Source: Parasponia andersonii
Taxonomy: Eukaryota; Streptophyta; Magnoliopsida; Rosales; Cannabaceae
DNA length: 64,000 bases
Reading direction: 5' to 3'
Assembly: GCA_002914805.1 (NCBI GenBank)
Contig: JXTB01000088.1
Coordinates: 225,289-289,288 of the forward strand
A model generated the notes under the pieces. That model did not search any database and had not been told where the DNA came from. It worked only from the letters and a program-made list of their open reading frames with translations. The position numbers and the translations under genes are program-made. Positions 23,414-35,322 of this stretch are shown piece after piece (positions within the stretch are counted from its first letter, which is position 1; the number at the start of each line of letters is the position of its first letter).

Positions 23414-24186
23414 TGTATTGGATTTAAACTATCTATGCAGGAGTTTTCCATCACTAAAATATTTTCGATCGAGGTAACTATTTTTCCTACTGGACATTTT
23501 ATACTCACTCCCTTCTTCCCTTCCTCAGGAAGTGTCCAGTGTGATTTTAGAGATCAAGAGGAGTAAGAGATCATCGGCATTGTAGATTGTTATCTTAGTA
23601 ATGCTTGAAGCATGTTGTTGTGGCGTTTGAACTATTTGTGTTTTGTTTTAGTATTGGACCAAGATTATCACATTCTATTTTTGTCTGTGAATTCATGTAT
23701 ACTATTATGGTATCTGTTCTAACGTGGGATGATGATGATACTTGAACATATATTTGATTTACATTCTTTTCGGTATTTATTTGATCTATGTTTAATGGTG
23801 TATACAAACTGTAGGAGAGGTTCACGAAAGCATGTTGTTGTGGCGTTTGAATTGTTTGTGTTTTGTTTTAGTATTGGACCAAGATTATCACATTCTATTT
23901 TTATCTGTGAACTCATGTATGCCATTCTGGTATCTGTTCTAACGTGGGATGATGAAGATACTTAAACATATATTTGATTTACATTCTTTTCGGTATTTAT
24001 TCGATCTATGTTTAATGGTATATACGAACTGTGGGGGAGGTTCACGGGATGGAATCCAAATATTTTATCTAAAATAGATTGTTTTATAAAACTAAAACTT
24101 TTTAGACATTTTTCAAATAAATCAAGGAATTTCTCATCCTTGTGAAATTTCCCTTCTACCACTAGCCCGGGTTTTGGGTTGTGACA
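21721..24186 (+). repeat. 5' LTR of the chromovirus
   Basis: It starts TGTAAAAACC and ends TTGTGACA just before the primer-binding site. It contains a CT-rich GC island (21940-22240) with a 126-codon frame, a long (TA)n microsatellite at about 23348-23402 and a 220-bp tandem duplication (23609-24047). Confidence 0.92.
23609..24047 (+). repeat. 220-bp tandem duplication inside the 5' LTR
   Basis: Two adjacent copies start AGCATGTTGTTGTGGCGTTT at 23609 and 23829. The 3' LTR carries only one copy (from about 30912), so this is specific to the 5' LTR as seen here. Confidence 0.85.
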
Positions 24187-27100
24187 AAAATTATGGTATC
24201 AAAGCTTTAAGTTTAACTGCTCGGACATATCATCATTAAACTAGATTGAAGTTGATTTTATCACAAGCATTCATCATTATCGCATTGACAGTTTGGTATA
24301 TCATTTCAGACTTTTAAGGATACCTCGAAAAAGAGTTCCGAGGCACCATTCGGGTGCCGAACCTTCTCATCCAGATGTCACTCATCTGGTTGAGGTAATG
24401 AAGTAGGCATTCGCCCAGACGAGCAATCTAGACTATCAGCCTCCAGCTCCGAGGAAATGTCAGTTGGATTAGTCTGATCATCTCTAGCAGTTTATGCGTC
24501 TCCAGCTAGGGCAGTTTGATGCTAGACCATGAGCTCTCACGATAATTGCTTGGTTATGTGAGATGAAGAGGCACTTTCGGGCCCTTAGTACTCCAGTTGA
24601 GTTTTGCATTGTATTTATTATTACCCGTTTGACGGGGAGTACCATTCACTTATGGGAGACAGTAGAACGGATGCAAGATGTTGTGGGTCTGACTTGGGAA
24701 GACTTTGAATATATTTTTAAGGCCTAGTATGCCAATGAGGATCAACAAGATAAAGTGGTGAATCGGTTTGAGACATTAATTCAAGGTAACAGAACGGTGA
24801 ATGAGTATCTAATAGAGTTCACTGAGTTAGCAAGTGTTGCTCTTGGACTGCGTACGAGTGAGAAGTACCGAATTGCTAAGTTCAGGACTCATCTGAATCG
24901 GAACATTTTCAATAGAATTGATACCTAGACTTTCAATACTCTTCCTGAGATTACAGTGGCTGCCAAGCGGGCAGAGGCCATCGAAGAAGGATTGGATTCC
25001 AAGAGGAACCAGTGGAGAGGCAATGACAAGAAAGTCACCAGAAGGAACTAGGGGTAGTTGTCAGCTCAGGGCACTCCGAATAGTGGGAACTCAAACAGCA
25101 GTGGTTCTTCGGGGGATGGCAGAGGCAGTCCGTATAGAGAATATTTCGTTTGTGGCCAGCAGGGTCATCGGAAAAAGGAGTATCCCAACAGTCTGCAGAA
25201 ATCTCTTCTTTCTCAAGGAAGACTGCAGAGGAGCTAATCTAGTTCTATTTCTTATCAGAACACTCAAGCAAGACCGCAACAGTCACAGGGTGTTTTGCAG
25301 ACTTTTATTTCCCCTTATCTTTATCAGTATCAGTACCGCCCTTAGGGTTTTACTCAAAGTTTTTTGACTCTTCAGGCCTCGGGGAGTCAAGGTAGGTGCG
25401 AATATGGCAGTAGTGGTCCAGGATCCAGCAGTAGCCGTCCAGGCCAGGGAAGAAGCAACAAGGGAAAATGAAAGGTAACTGGCCAACCATATGCTTTTAC
25501 TGGGGCAAACGACACTCAAGATCACACCAGCCGAGGTATTATTGATAGTATGATCTTTCTTTCACACTCTTAGGCACATGTTTTGTTTGATATTGGTACA
25601 TCTCATTCATTCATATCCTTATTGTTTGCTCAACTGTTGGGGTTGAAATTTTCTGATTTGGATTATGTATTGACGTTGGATACACCTATGGGAGGAGTAG
25701 TCGATGTATCTAGTGTATGTAAATCTTGTCAGGTTGTGGTCAGTAGTAGGAAGCTTTTTGCTGATTTGATTGTGTTGCTGACGTGATACTCAGTATGGAT
25801 TAGTTGTCAAAGTATCGAGCTGTTGTAGACTGTCATAAGAAGCGGGTGACTCTTTTTCCTGGTGATGGGCAACCTATTGTCTGTCAGGCGAGAATGAGTC
25901 CGTTGAAGCCTAGTCCTATTCTGAAAGCGTGCATAGGTGGAAGGAAGAAACGCGAGTGTTATAGGAACTTGTTAGCCATTAATGGTGAGACGAGGACAGA
26001 CAATCAAGACCTATGGTTTCTAGTGGTTAGTGAGTATTCAGATATGTTTCCTGAAGACTTACCGGGGTTACTACCAGATAGAAAGATCGAGATTTTGCAT
26101 TGAATTAGTTCTTGGAGCTCAGCCAACTTCTATTCCAGCCTATCATATGGCTCCTGCTGAGATGGAAGAGTTGAGAGAATAGTTAGATGATATGCTTTCC
26201 AAGGACTTTATTCACAGTAACACTTCTCCTTGGGGTGCTCCTGTTCTATTTGAGAAGAAATCTGATGGTTCATTGAGACTCTGTGTGGACTACAGGAAGT
26301 TGAATCAGTTGACAGTGAAGAACAAGTATCTTTTGTCAAGTATAGACGAGTTGTTTGACCGACTTGGTAGTTCAAGGTTCTTCTCTAAGATCGATTTGAG
26401 ATCCAGTTATTATCAGTAGAAGATAAGGGAGGATGATATACCTAAGACAACATTCAGAACTCGATATGATCATTTTGAATTTCTGGTAATACCGTTTGGT
26501 TTGACGAATACTCCCGCAGCATTTATGGATCTCATGAATAGGGTTTTCAGGCATTTTTAGACCATTTTGTGGTTGTGTTCATCGATGACATCCTGGTATA
26601 TTCCAAGACTTGAGAAGATCGATTTGAGATCCAGTTATCATTAGTTGAAGATAAGGGAGGATGATATACCTAAGACAACATTCAGAACTCGATATGGTCA
26701 TTTTAAGTTTCTGGTAATACTGTTTGGTTTGACGAATACTCCCGCAGCATTTATGGATCTCATGAATCGGGATTTCAAGCTGTTTTTAGACCGTTTTGTG
26801 GTTGTGTTCATCGATAACATCCTGGTATATTCCAAGACTTGAGAAGAGTATGCCGAATATCTGGGAATAGTATTCAAGAACTTGAAAGATCATCAGTTGT
26901 ATGCCAAGAAATCAATGTGTGACTTTTGGATGTCAGAAGTGAAGTTCTTAGGGCATGTGATTTCTCATGAAGCTATTTCAGTTGATCCCGCTAAGATAGA
27001 TGCTGTTTTGGAGTGGGAAAGACCGAGAAATATAGTAGAAGCACGAAGTTTCCTTGGTTTGGCAGGTTACTAACACTGTTTTGTGCAAGATTTTTCGAGG

Positions 27101-29217
27101 ATCACCTTGCCTTTGACGAAGTTGACCAGGAAGGATGCCAAGTTTGTTTAGGATCACGAAAGTGAAGAAGCTTTTGTCAGGTTGAAGCAGAGCTTAACCA
27201 CCATACTGGTTCTTACTGTTCTTGAAAATAGCGAACCTTATGTGGTGTATACCGATGCTTCAAACATGAGTTTGGGATGTGTCTTGATGCAGAATGGTCA
27301 GGTTATGGCTTATGCTTCTCTTTAGTTAAAGCCACATGAGAAGAACTATCCCACCCATGATCTGGAGCTTGTTGTAGTGATTTTTGCGTTGAAGATTTGG
27401 CGATGTTACTTGTATGGTGTGAAGTTCAACATATTCTCCGATCATAAGAGTTTGAAGTATCTCTTTACTCAGAAGGATCTGAACTTGAGACAGTGAAGAT
27501 GGATTGAGTATATGGAAGATTATAACTTCGACCTACAGTATCATCCTGGTAAGGCTAATGTTGTAGCTGATGTACTGAGTAGGAAGCCTTATGGTGCATT
27601 AGCTGCACTGGTGTTTGAAGACTGGAGGAACTCAGTTGCAATTAGTGACTACAACTTGCAGTAGTTTGAGAATAAATGGGTTGCTTGCCTGAGCAATATT
27701 GTGATTTCACCATCACTTCTCAAGACTGTCCAACAGAGTCAGTAGCAAGACAGGGAGTAGAGGATAATCTGGAACGAGCTTCAGAATAGTGAACAATTAG
27801 ATGGTTTGAGCACTAATAGAGAAGGGTTTTTGCTTTTCAGTGGGAAGTTAGTTGTAGCTAATGACTCTAACATTTGAGAAACCATTCTAACTGAGGCTCA
27901 GAAATCAAGGTTCGCCGTACATTCGGGTAGTGATAAGATGTACTGAGACTTGAAGAAGCAGTAATAGTGGAAAGAGATGAAGAAGGATGTAGCTACCTTT
28001 GTGGCTAAGTATTTGACTTGTCAGCAAGTTAAGGCTGAAAACCAGAGGCCAGCTGGGTTACTTCAGCCGTTGCCAATTCCGGAATGGAAGTGGGACAAGA
28101 TTATGATGGACTTCGTGACCAGTTTGCCAAAAACCTTAAGGAAGAATGATGCAGTTTGGGTAGTAGTCGATCAGTTGATGAAGAGTGCTCACTTTATACC
28201 AATCTAGATAGACTACTCACTTACGAAGCTCAGTAGACTGTATGTGGAGAACATCATACGCTTGCATAGTGTGCTTTCAAGTATAGTTTCTAACAAAGAT
28301 CCAAGATTCACTTCTAAGTTTTGGAGAGCCTTGTAAAAAGTGTTAGGTACGCAGTTGGATATTAGTACCGCTCACCATCCAGAGACAGATGGTCAGTCTG
28401 AAAGGACCATTCAGATTCTTGAGGACATACTACGTTGTTACATACTGGACTTTGGTGGAAACTGGGATGATCATCTTCCTTTGGTGGAATTTGCTTACAA
28501 GAATAGTTACCAGACCAGTATGAGTGTAGCTCCATATGAAGTGTTATATGGGAGGCCGTGTAGGTTGCCTTTATGTTGGGCAGAGCCTGAAGAGCGTATT
28601 ACTCTAGGATCTGAGCTAATTGACGAGACTACTAAGAAGATTAAGGATATTCAGGAGAGACTCAAGGAGATTCAGAGTCGCTAGAAGAGTTATACTGACC
28701 CAATGAGGTAGAGTTCGATACTGATGATTCTGTATTCTTGAAAGTGACTCCAAGGTGTGGTATGACAAGATTTGGAGTTAAGGGTAAGCTTACACCAAGG
28801 TATATTATTCCCTTTGAGATCACTGAGAGAATTGGACCAGTGGCATATCGCTTGAATCTACCTGCATAGTTAGGTCACGTGCATAACGTGTTTTATGTGT
28901 CAATGTTGAAGAAGTACATATCGGACTCATCTTATATTGTTTAGTACGTACATGTACCGATCCAAGAAGATGTATCCTATGAAGAGTAGCCTGTTCGTTT
29001 GTTGGCTAGAGAGTTAAAGTGCTTCGTAACAGAGAGATTCCACTTGTTAAGGTGCTTTGGAAATATCATAAAGAAGACGAGGCTACTTGAGAACTCGAGA
29101 CAGAGATGTACGAGAAGTACCCTCATTTGTTTAACTTTCAGTCAGAAGTTGTATTATGATGTAAGCCTTGACTTGTATTTTGAATTTGGGGACGAAATTC
29201 TTTTAAGAAGGGGAGAA

Positions 29218-29462
29218 TGCAAAAACCTGAATTTTGGGAGGGTAGAATTGGAATTTTACCAATTTTCGGGTATTATATTGAGAGAATTAATTTGCAAAAG
29301 TTTATTGAGGGAGGACTAAATTGTAATTAATTTTGAGGAATGAATTGATGGAGTTTGGGAACCGGGGACTATAGTGCAAAATTTTAAAAATTTGCACAGT
29401 CCCATATGACCTCTCACGTGGGTTCATCTTCCTACTCGTCTTCTCTCTCTCTTCCTCACTCG

Positions 29463-29503
<41 letters not shown>

Positions 29504-31270
29504 CTCTTGCTCTCTCTCTATTCACTCTTGGCTGAGGGACCAAATATGGTCGCGCCACCGCCCAGGCCATCGTCTGCCCTCTAGCCTGCCGACGTCGACT
29601 CGCAGTGCTGCCAGGGAGCTCCATCGGCCATCACCAGCTGCTGCCGATGCCTGCTCACCAAAAAATGCCATTTTCAGCCATTTGAAGCTTTCAATCACCA
29701 GCATCATTTCGGGCAGTTTCAGCTCGCGTTCTTGGGCTTATTAGATCCGTCTCATCGAGAGAAAACTCAATATATATATGTATATATATATATGTATATA
29801 TTAATCCCATACTGCCCGAATCAAAANGAAAATCAAAATTGGACAGATAAGATTTGCCTTGATTTGTGTGCCACCTGTTCGGTGTGAGTCCGGACCTGAA
29901 TTGGACAAGTTATATGTCTAACTTAGGTATTTTGAGTATTAGGAATTCAGTGAAGAGTTCCGTTTGTGGATTTGAAGCTCTGTTAAAAAGATGATTTTTC
30001 ACAAGAGGACGATCGATGGCTTGGAATTAGTTCCTGACCCTCCAGATGATCGTCAACGATATCTTGAGGATTTAATAGTGTGGTATCACTATTCTTGTGA
30101 GGTAGAAATTCGGTGACCTTCATTTTATACTACTTTCGAGTAAAACTTAATTTCTGCAACATATAAGAACAAACATGTTTTTTTTTTTATTTCTTGAACA
30201 TATGTGATGGACTGTAATGGTATGATATACATATATATTATATTGCTCTAGAAATTTTTTAAGTGCAGGTTATTTTAGGTATATCAAAAATAGGGTTGTT
30301 CTACTGCCCGTTTTTCTATAAAAGCCTAATATACTTATTTTCCTGAAAAACCAGAGCACAATTATTTTTACACTTCAATTCTATGTTGCACGTGTCATAG
30401 GAGCATGCATGAGCACCATGTTACTTCTGATTACCTCCCCATTTGACAGGCATAAGTAATTCGGTTGCCCTTCCAGGTTTGATAGGCGACACATAGATAT
30501 CCCTTCCAGGTACGGGCTTAGGTGTCAGGTAGGCTGTTAGGTACATTTAGTGCCATCATCTTGGGTTTCAACAGATGAGAGGATGTGAGCTCATGGGTAT
30601 GGGTTGATTTGTGTCATGTGCATATAGATTGATAGTTTTGATCATACTGCTTTATATACATATATATATATATATATATATACGTAGATTTCCGGTTTGA
30701 AGTATATATATATATACATGTATTGGATTTAAACTAACCATGCATGAGCTTTCCGTTACTAAAATATTTTCAATCAAGGTAACTGTTTTTCCTGCTGGGC
30801 ATTTTATGCTCACTCCATTTCTCCCTTCTTCAAGTGGTGTCTAGTGCGACTTTAGAGATCAAGAGGAGGAAGAGGCCATCGAAATTGTAGTTTGTTATTT
30901 TGGTAATACTTGAAGCATATTGTTGTGGTGTTTGGATTGTTTGAGTTTTATTTTAGCATTGAACCAAGATTACTACATTCTATTTTTGTCTGTGAACTCA
31001 TATATGTCATTCTGGTGTCTGTTTTGACGTAGATGATGATGATGTTTGAATATATATTTTATTTACGTTCTTTTCGGTATTTATTCGATCTATATTTAAT
31101 GGTGTATACGAACTGTGAGAGAGATTCACGAGATAGAATTCTAATATTTTATCTAAAATAGACTGTTTCATAAAACTTAAACTTTTTAGATATTTTTAAA
31201 ATAAATCAAGAAATTTTTCATTCTTGCAAAATTTCCTTTTTACCACTAGCATGGATTTTGGATTGTGACA
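29218..31270 (+). repeat. 3' LTR of the chromovirus
   Basis: It starts TGCAAAAACCTG after the purine tract GAAGGGGAGAA and ends GATTGTGACA. It is about 400 bp shorter than the 5' LTR. A single N at 29827 marks a probable assembly join. It contains a (CT)n run at about 29465-29520. Confidence 0.92.
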
Positions 31271-31449
31271 GTCCCTATTTATATATTCAATCCATGGCGC
31301 AGTTTAGGTGTCATTTTTAATGTTTACCCTTAACTTTAATAATTAAAGATTTCAAAAAAATAAATAAATCAAAATTGCCGAGTAAAATAATAATAATAAT
31401 AAAAGAGAGAAAAAAATAATATTATAAATAATAAGTAGTTGATAATTAC

Positions 31450-31621
31450 CTGATAAAGCATTGAGTCCATTGAAACAAGTGGTGAAAAAGGAGGTGGTGG
31501 CGGGGCACGAGGCATGGATCAGCTGATCACCAGAGTTGGCTTCTACGTCCTCTAAGTGGTCGAGCAGTAGAGGCGTGTTTAGCGAAATCCCATTTCGCTC
31601 ATCTTCACCCGCCATACTCAT
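31450..31621 (-). pseudogene. Orphan first exon of a third AVT1-type transporter gene
   Basis: On the minus strand, 57 codons from MSMAGEDERNG end in FFTTCFNGLNALSG plus one base, followed by a canonical donor CAG/GTAATT. Sequence, length and splice phase match exon 1 of genes A and B. No exon 2 or 3 follows. About 175 bp into the intron lies the chromovirus (21721-31270), and beyond it no AVT1 exon appears before gene A's own first exon at 17746. The copy therefore seems to have lost its transport domain. The reading frame of the exon itself is undamaged and a weak TATA-like TTTATATC lies near 31650, so it may still be transcribed. A start at the second ATG (31615) is equally possible. Splicing over about 14 kb into gene A's exon 2 would be in phase but is improbable. 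Confidence 0.8.
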
Positions 31622-34342
31622 CCGCCCCCAAAACTCTAGTCACATTCGGATATAAAATTGTTAAACTACATATCGAAATATATATGCACACACACACATA
31701 ACCTGAATAAACGAAATCTTTGTAAGAAAGAAAAAAAGTTAAAATGAGATCTTTATTAATTGCTCACAGCTTTATGAGTCAATATAATGCTTATTTTTAG
31801 TCAGTTCTTTTGCATGGCTGAAATCTCTCGGCTAAGCTAGTGCCTCAACATTTTGGGCATATATATATGGCATTTATTTTGTACGCAATAAAACAGATGG
31901 AGAATCAGTCTCGGCCAAAATATTTTCCTTCTCTTTAGGAACCAAAGGGCCAATGAAAAGGCCACATGACACCTACATAAGATTTTCACCCTGGTTATGA
32001 TCAGTTATTATGATATGTTATTATGGGTGTTTTCTTCCTTTGGTATTTTTAACAGATAACCTTTTTTCCGGTAATCACAACTAATTAATGATTATAAATT
32101 TATCAAAAAAAAAAATTGATTTGGAGAAAAATGTATTCAATTGGAATTACTGCGAGAACAAGGTTTTTCTTTTTCATTTTTTTAAAAAAGTCTCTCAGAA
32201 AAAATACAGAATCCAGTTTATGCTTCTTTTTTAAAAATTTATTTTGAGGAACGGTGTATGCTTATTTAATCTTCCCTTTATCTATTTATTTATTCTTTGA
32301 ATGAATACAACTCTAAACGGGGGAAATGAAATCAAATGCAACACCCCAAAAAAAAAAAAAAAAAAAACCAACAAAATTAAAAATTTTAAAGAAACCACCT
32401 AAGGTACAATTTGTATCATTTCAAATCTGTCGAGCTAAATTAATGGTGTTAGTTTCGAATTAACATATATGTCACTTGCTTAGTAAAAATAATCACAATA
32501 CATTCAAACAATATCATGATTGATTTTACTTTATTTAGATTGGTTAGCTCCCTAGTTCGGATTTTTACATCCAGAGGTCAATTAAGGAGTTTATGCTGAT
32601 TAAAAAAGGCTTTCTTCATCAATTGAATTAAAAATGGCTCTTATTGTCATGTTACTTGTCAAGATTATTGGAGTTTCGTGCTCTTCAAATAGAAAATAGA
32701 TTTTGTCAAAATACCCATGTCTTTATCTACATTGGAAATGAAGTAAAAGTCGGGACACTTTAAAAGTGTTAGTGACCCTACAAGGGAAACTTCCTTATGG
32801 CATGCAAATGAAAACAAATTTGGTTTTCCAATATTTTTAATCAAAATAAGTTTATTTCTATAAATGAGTCATAATTTATCCTATATTATACTATGAGTTT
32901 TGAGATAGGGTCATTTATAAAAGGGGAATACACCATTGACCTCACTACGGGAACTTTACTATATATAATTGTCCAGTTTTATTTTCATCTCTATTTTCTA
33001 ATTGGATTGAAAATGACGATGGAAGTAATAGCTCCTAGAGCCCTATTCTTATTATTATTTTTTGGTAATAAGATCATATTCTTAATTATCTACTCTTTTT
33101 TGTTTATGGTTAATTGTCTTTATGTTTTATTATGAGTGCCAACTTTTCTATGTACCATATGCATGTATAATTGATAGATTGTTTTGTGTTATTCGTTTTT
33201 AAAATATAGATCGTCTATTGTTTCTTAACAATGATCATCTGTATTATGACCGCCTGCTAATGACTCAATAACGACATATTAAAATAATCTTTTCAATAAA
33301 TAATAATAATAAACCCCCGGGCAACCCCTCGGAAAAAAATAATAATAATCTTTTCATTTCCCCTGAAAAGCCAAATCCCTCGAATCCATGCAAAGATCTA
33401 AGTACCATGAAGTTCATGACAATTGGATCATGTAACATGAAATACTTATGCAATAAAATAGATGACAAAATTGTCATATCATTTTTTTCCCATATATTAT
33501 AATGTCAGATTATCATGTAGTACATTGTAGCAAGATTTTTTCACCAATAAGAGAAAATACGTTTAATTTCCAGAAATAGATAATATGTATAATTTTCATT
33601 TTATAAGGGAAAACAGGTTTATTCTTTGAGAATTAAGAAAGGAAAAAAAAAAAAAAGAAGACTAATTAGCACTATAGAAAACATTATAATTAATAAAGTA
33701 TAATTTGTGACTAAAAGTGAAAAATATCGTGAATCAAAACTAAAACAATATCATAAAAAATTATTGTCATGAATATTTGTATCTAAAAATGGCAAAAAAT
33801 TTTAATCACGAAACAAGAAAAAAAAAAAAATTTTATGTGTCTATTTAGTCACAACCAAATTCATCACAATATGTAAGATGATTGTAGCGAAAAATATATT
33901 AGTAACAAATTATGACTTTTTGGTCATGAAAAACAAATTTTAAGTTTGAAGTAAATGTTAATTTCAAGACAATATTTTTTCCCTAACTATGGATTGTTAC
34001 AAAGTATCCACTTTTTTTTTTTGTCTTTTTTAAATGCAGCCATACACAATTACCGAATTCCTTATAGTCTTTTGAATGTGCACACTAATACACAAAATAA
34101 AACATAAAAGCTTCATATTGGTCATTACAGATTTGTACACTTATTAAGATACCGTGAGATCTCATCCTAATGCGCTCTTGTATCCCTTACGTGCTTCCTA
34201 ACAGAGAATGGTAGAGTAAGAATGGAATAGAGATGCAAAAAGAGGGTTTTTATTTCATTTATTTCTTTTACTTTTTTTTTTTGGGGTTTGGGGGAATGAC
34301 TAATGGCCAATGGGACCACGAGAAAAGGACGAGTAAGACTAT
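31622..34342. other. AT-rich intergenic sequence 5' of the orphan exon
   Basis: No gene seen. Small features are a (CA)n tract at about 31690, A-runs at 32346-32367 and 33640, and a GC-rich 20-mer core with CCCCCGGGC at 33314-33332 between two AATAAT/ATCTTTTCA phrases. An A-rich stretch at 33690-33980 with TGTGAC/GTCATGA phrases may be an old DNA transposon remnant. Frames at 32893 and 33265 are not convincing. Confidence 0.4.
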
Positions 34343-34572
34343 GTGGGCCAAAAGGATTCTTTTGTAAATATTTTTGAAAATGACATTTTAGGTGTGTTAA
34401 GAATACTTTGACCTATGATTAAAAATTTTCTGACCATAAAAATTATTTAAAATGTCATAAATAATAATTTTTTTCATAGCCAAGAAGATCTTTGATTATA
34501 GGTAAAATATTCTTGGCACTCTTAACGATGTTATTTTCAAAACAATTTACAAAAGAGTAATTTGGCCCAAGT
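34343..34572. mobile_element. Fold-back MITE of about 230 bp with terminal inverted repeats of about 80 bp
   Basis: The left end (GGGCCAAA...CTTTTGTAAAT...TTTTGAAAATGACA) is the imperfect reverse complement of the right end, which closes with TTTGGCCC at 34561-34568. Both arms also share GTTAAGAAT(A/T)(C/T)TT...ACCTAT. The whole segment could fold into one long hairpin. No coding sequence and no clear target duplication, so the superfamily is not assigned. Confidence 0.75.
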
Positions 34573-34689
34573 TAATTTTATCTATTTTGGGTTTCTAACA
34601 CTTTTACCTATAAAAACTCAAAAGAATTACAAGAAGGTTAGGTTTTTTTTTTTTCAATTTCTAAAGTATCATTTTTTAAAACATTTCTT

Positions 34690-34870
34690 AGAAAAATATT
34701 ATTTATAAACTGGTTACTAGTTATAAGTTTCTGAAAACTAATTACCGATTTCCAATTACTAGTTATCCATTATAAATACTTTTGGTTATTAGTTACTAGT
34801 TTTTTAAAACTGATTACTAGTTGTTACCTATTTAAAAATAATATTTTTATAAATACTTTTTTAAAATGTT
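34690..34870. repeat. Second small patch of GGTTACTAGTTA-type degenerate repeat
   Basis: It contains GGTTACTAGTTATAAGTTTC, AATTACTAGTTATCC, TTATTAGTTACTAG and GATTACTAGTTGTTACC. Wording and AT-rich flanks resemble 5790-6010, and the words match the large array at 40.5 kb. Confidence 0.55.
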
Positions 34871-35322
34871 ATTTCTCTATAGAACTCGTACCGTACCTAA
34901 AAAAAATACAAGTCACCGTATTTATTAATTTTTTTTTCCTAAAAATTCCGAAGGCCTAAGTTCCCATGTACTCTTCTCATGAACCATCAAAGGAGTTCTA
35001 CATGGTAACAAGACAAACAGACTAAAGATCGTGGACATGGAGTCTCACATCGATGTACACGGTTAAGCCGGCCCAAACTATGGTCCATGCCCAATAGTCG
35101 TTCTCTTCGGGCCATACAGCATACCCAACCCACATTTTCTCCAAAAAAGTGCTTTTCTTTGTAATATATTGGTCGTAGTTCTTATTTAAATTTATTAAGC
35201 TTATAACGTTAAAACATTCAAAATATGGTTACAACATACAGAATACCCTAGTTTGTTCGGGAAAAGAAAAGAAAAGAAAAAAAAGAATACAATACTATAA
35301 GAAAATAAAACACAAAAGCCTT
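34871..35322. other. Region 3' of AVT1-like gene B
   Basis: Mostly AT-rich, with a less AT-rich stretch at 35030-35130. It probably includes the gene B 3' UTR. Nothing else recognised. Confidence 0.35.

Larger units (their letters stand above)
21716..31275 (+). mobile_element. Ty3/gypsy chromovirus (Tekay/Del-like) with 5-bp target duplication
   Basis: The element spans 21721-31270 and is flanked on both sides by GTCCC (21716-21720 and 31271-31275), a perfect 5-bp target duplication. Long LTRs surround a primer-binding site TGGTATCAAAGC (24194-24205, initiator-Met type). Then follow gag (about 24330-25500), protease (about 25580), reverse transcriptase (about 26190-26840), RNase H (about 27240), integrase (about 27970-28680) and a C-terminal chromodomain-like stretch (about 28740-29120). 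A purine tract precedes the 3' LTR. The order of parts and long LTRs fit the Tekay/Del chromovirus lineage. Coding regions are interrupted many times, so it is a broken fossil. LTR differences by eye suggest moderate age. Confidence 0.93.

Noticed and set aside
23300-23566. Frame with a long run of Tyr-Ile
   Set aside because: Translation of the (TA)n microsatellite within the LTR.
31450-31621. Alternative first exon for gene A
   Set aside because: It would need an intron of about 14 kb crossing a whole retrotransposon. Gene A has its own intact first exon and promoter.
32893-33135. 80-codon plus-strand frame with hydrophobic stretches
   Set aside because: AT-rich sequence gives Phe/Leu/Ile-rich translations by chance. 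No splice context or homology recognised.
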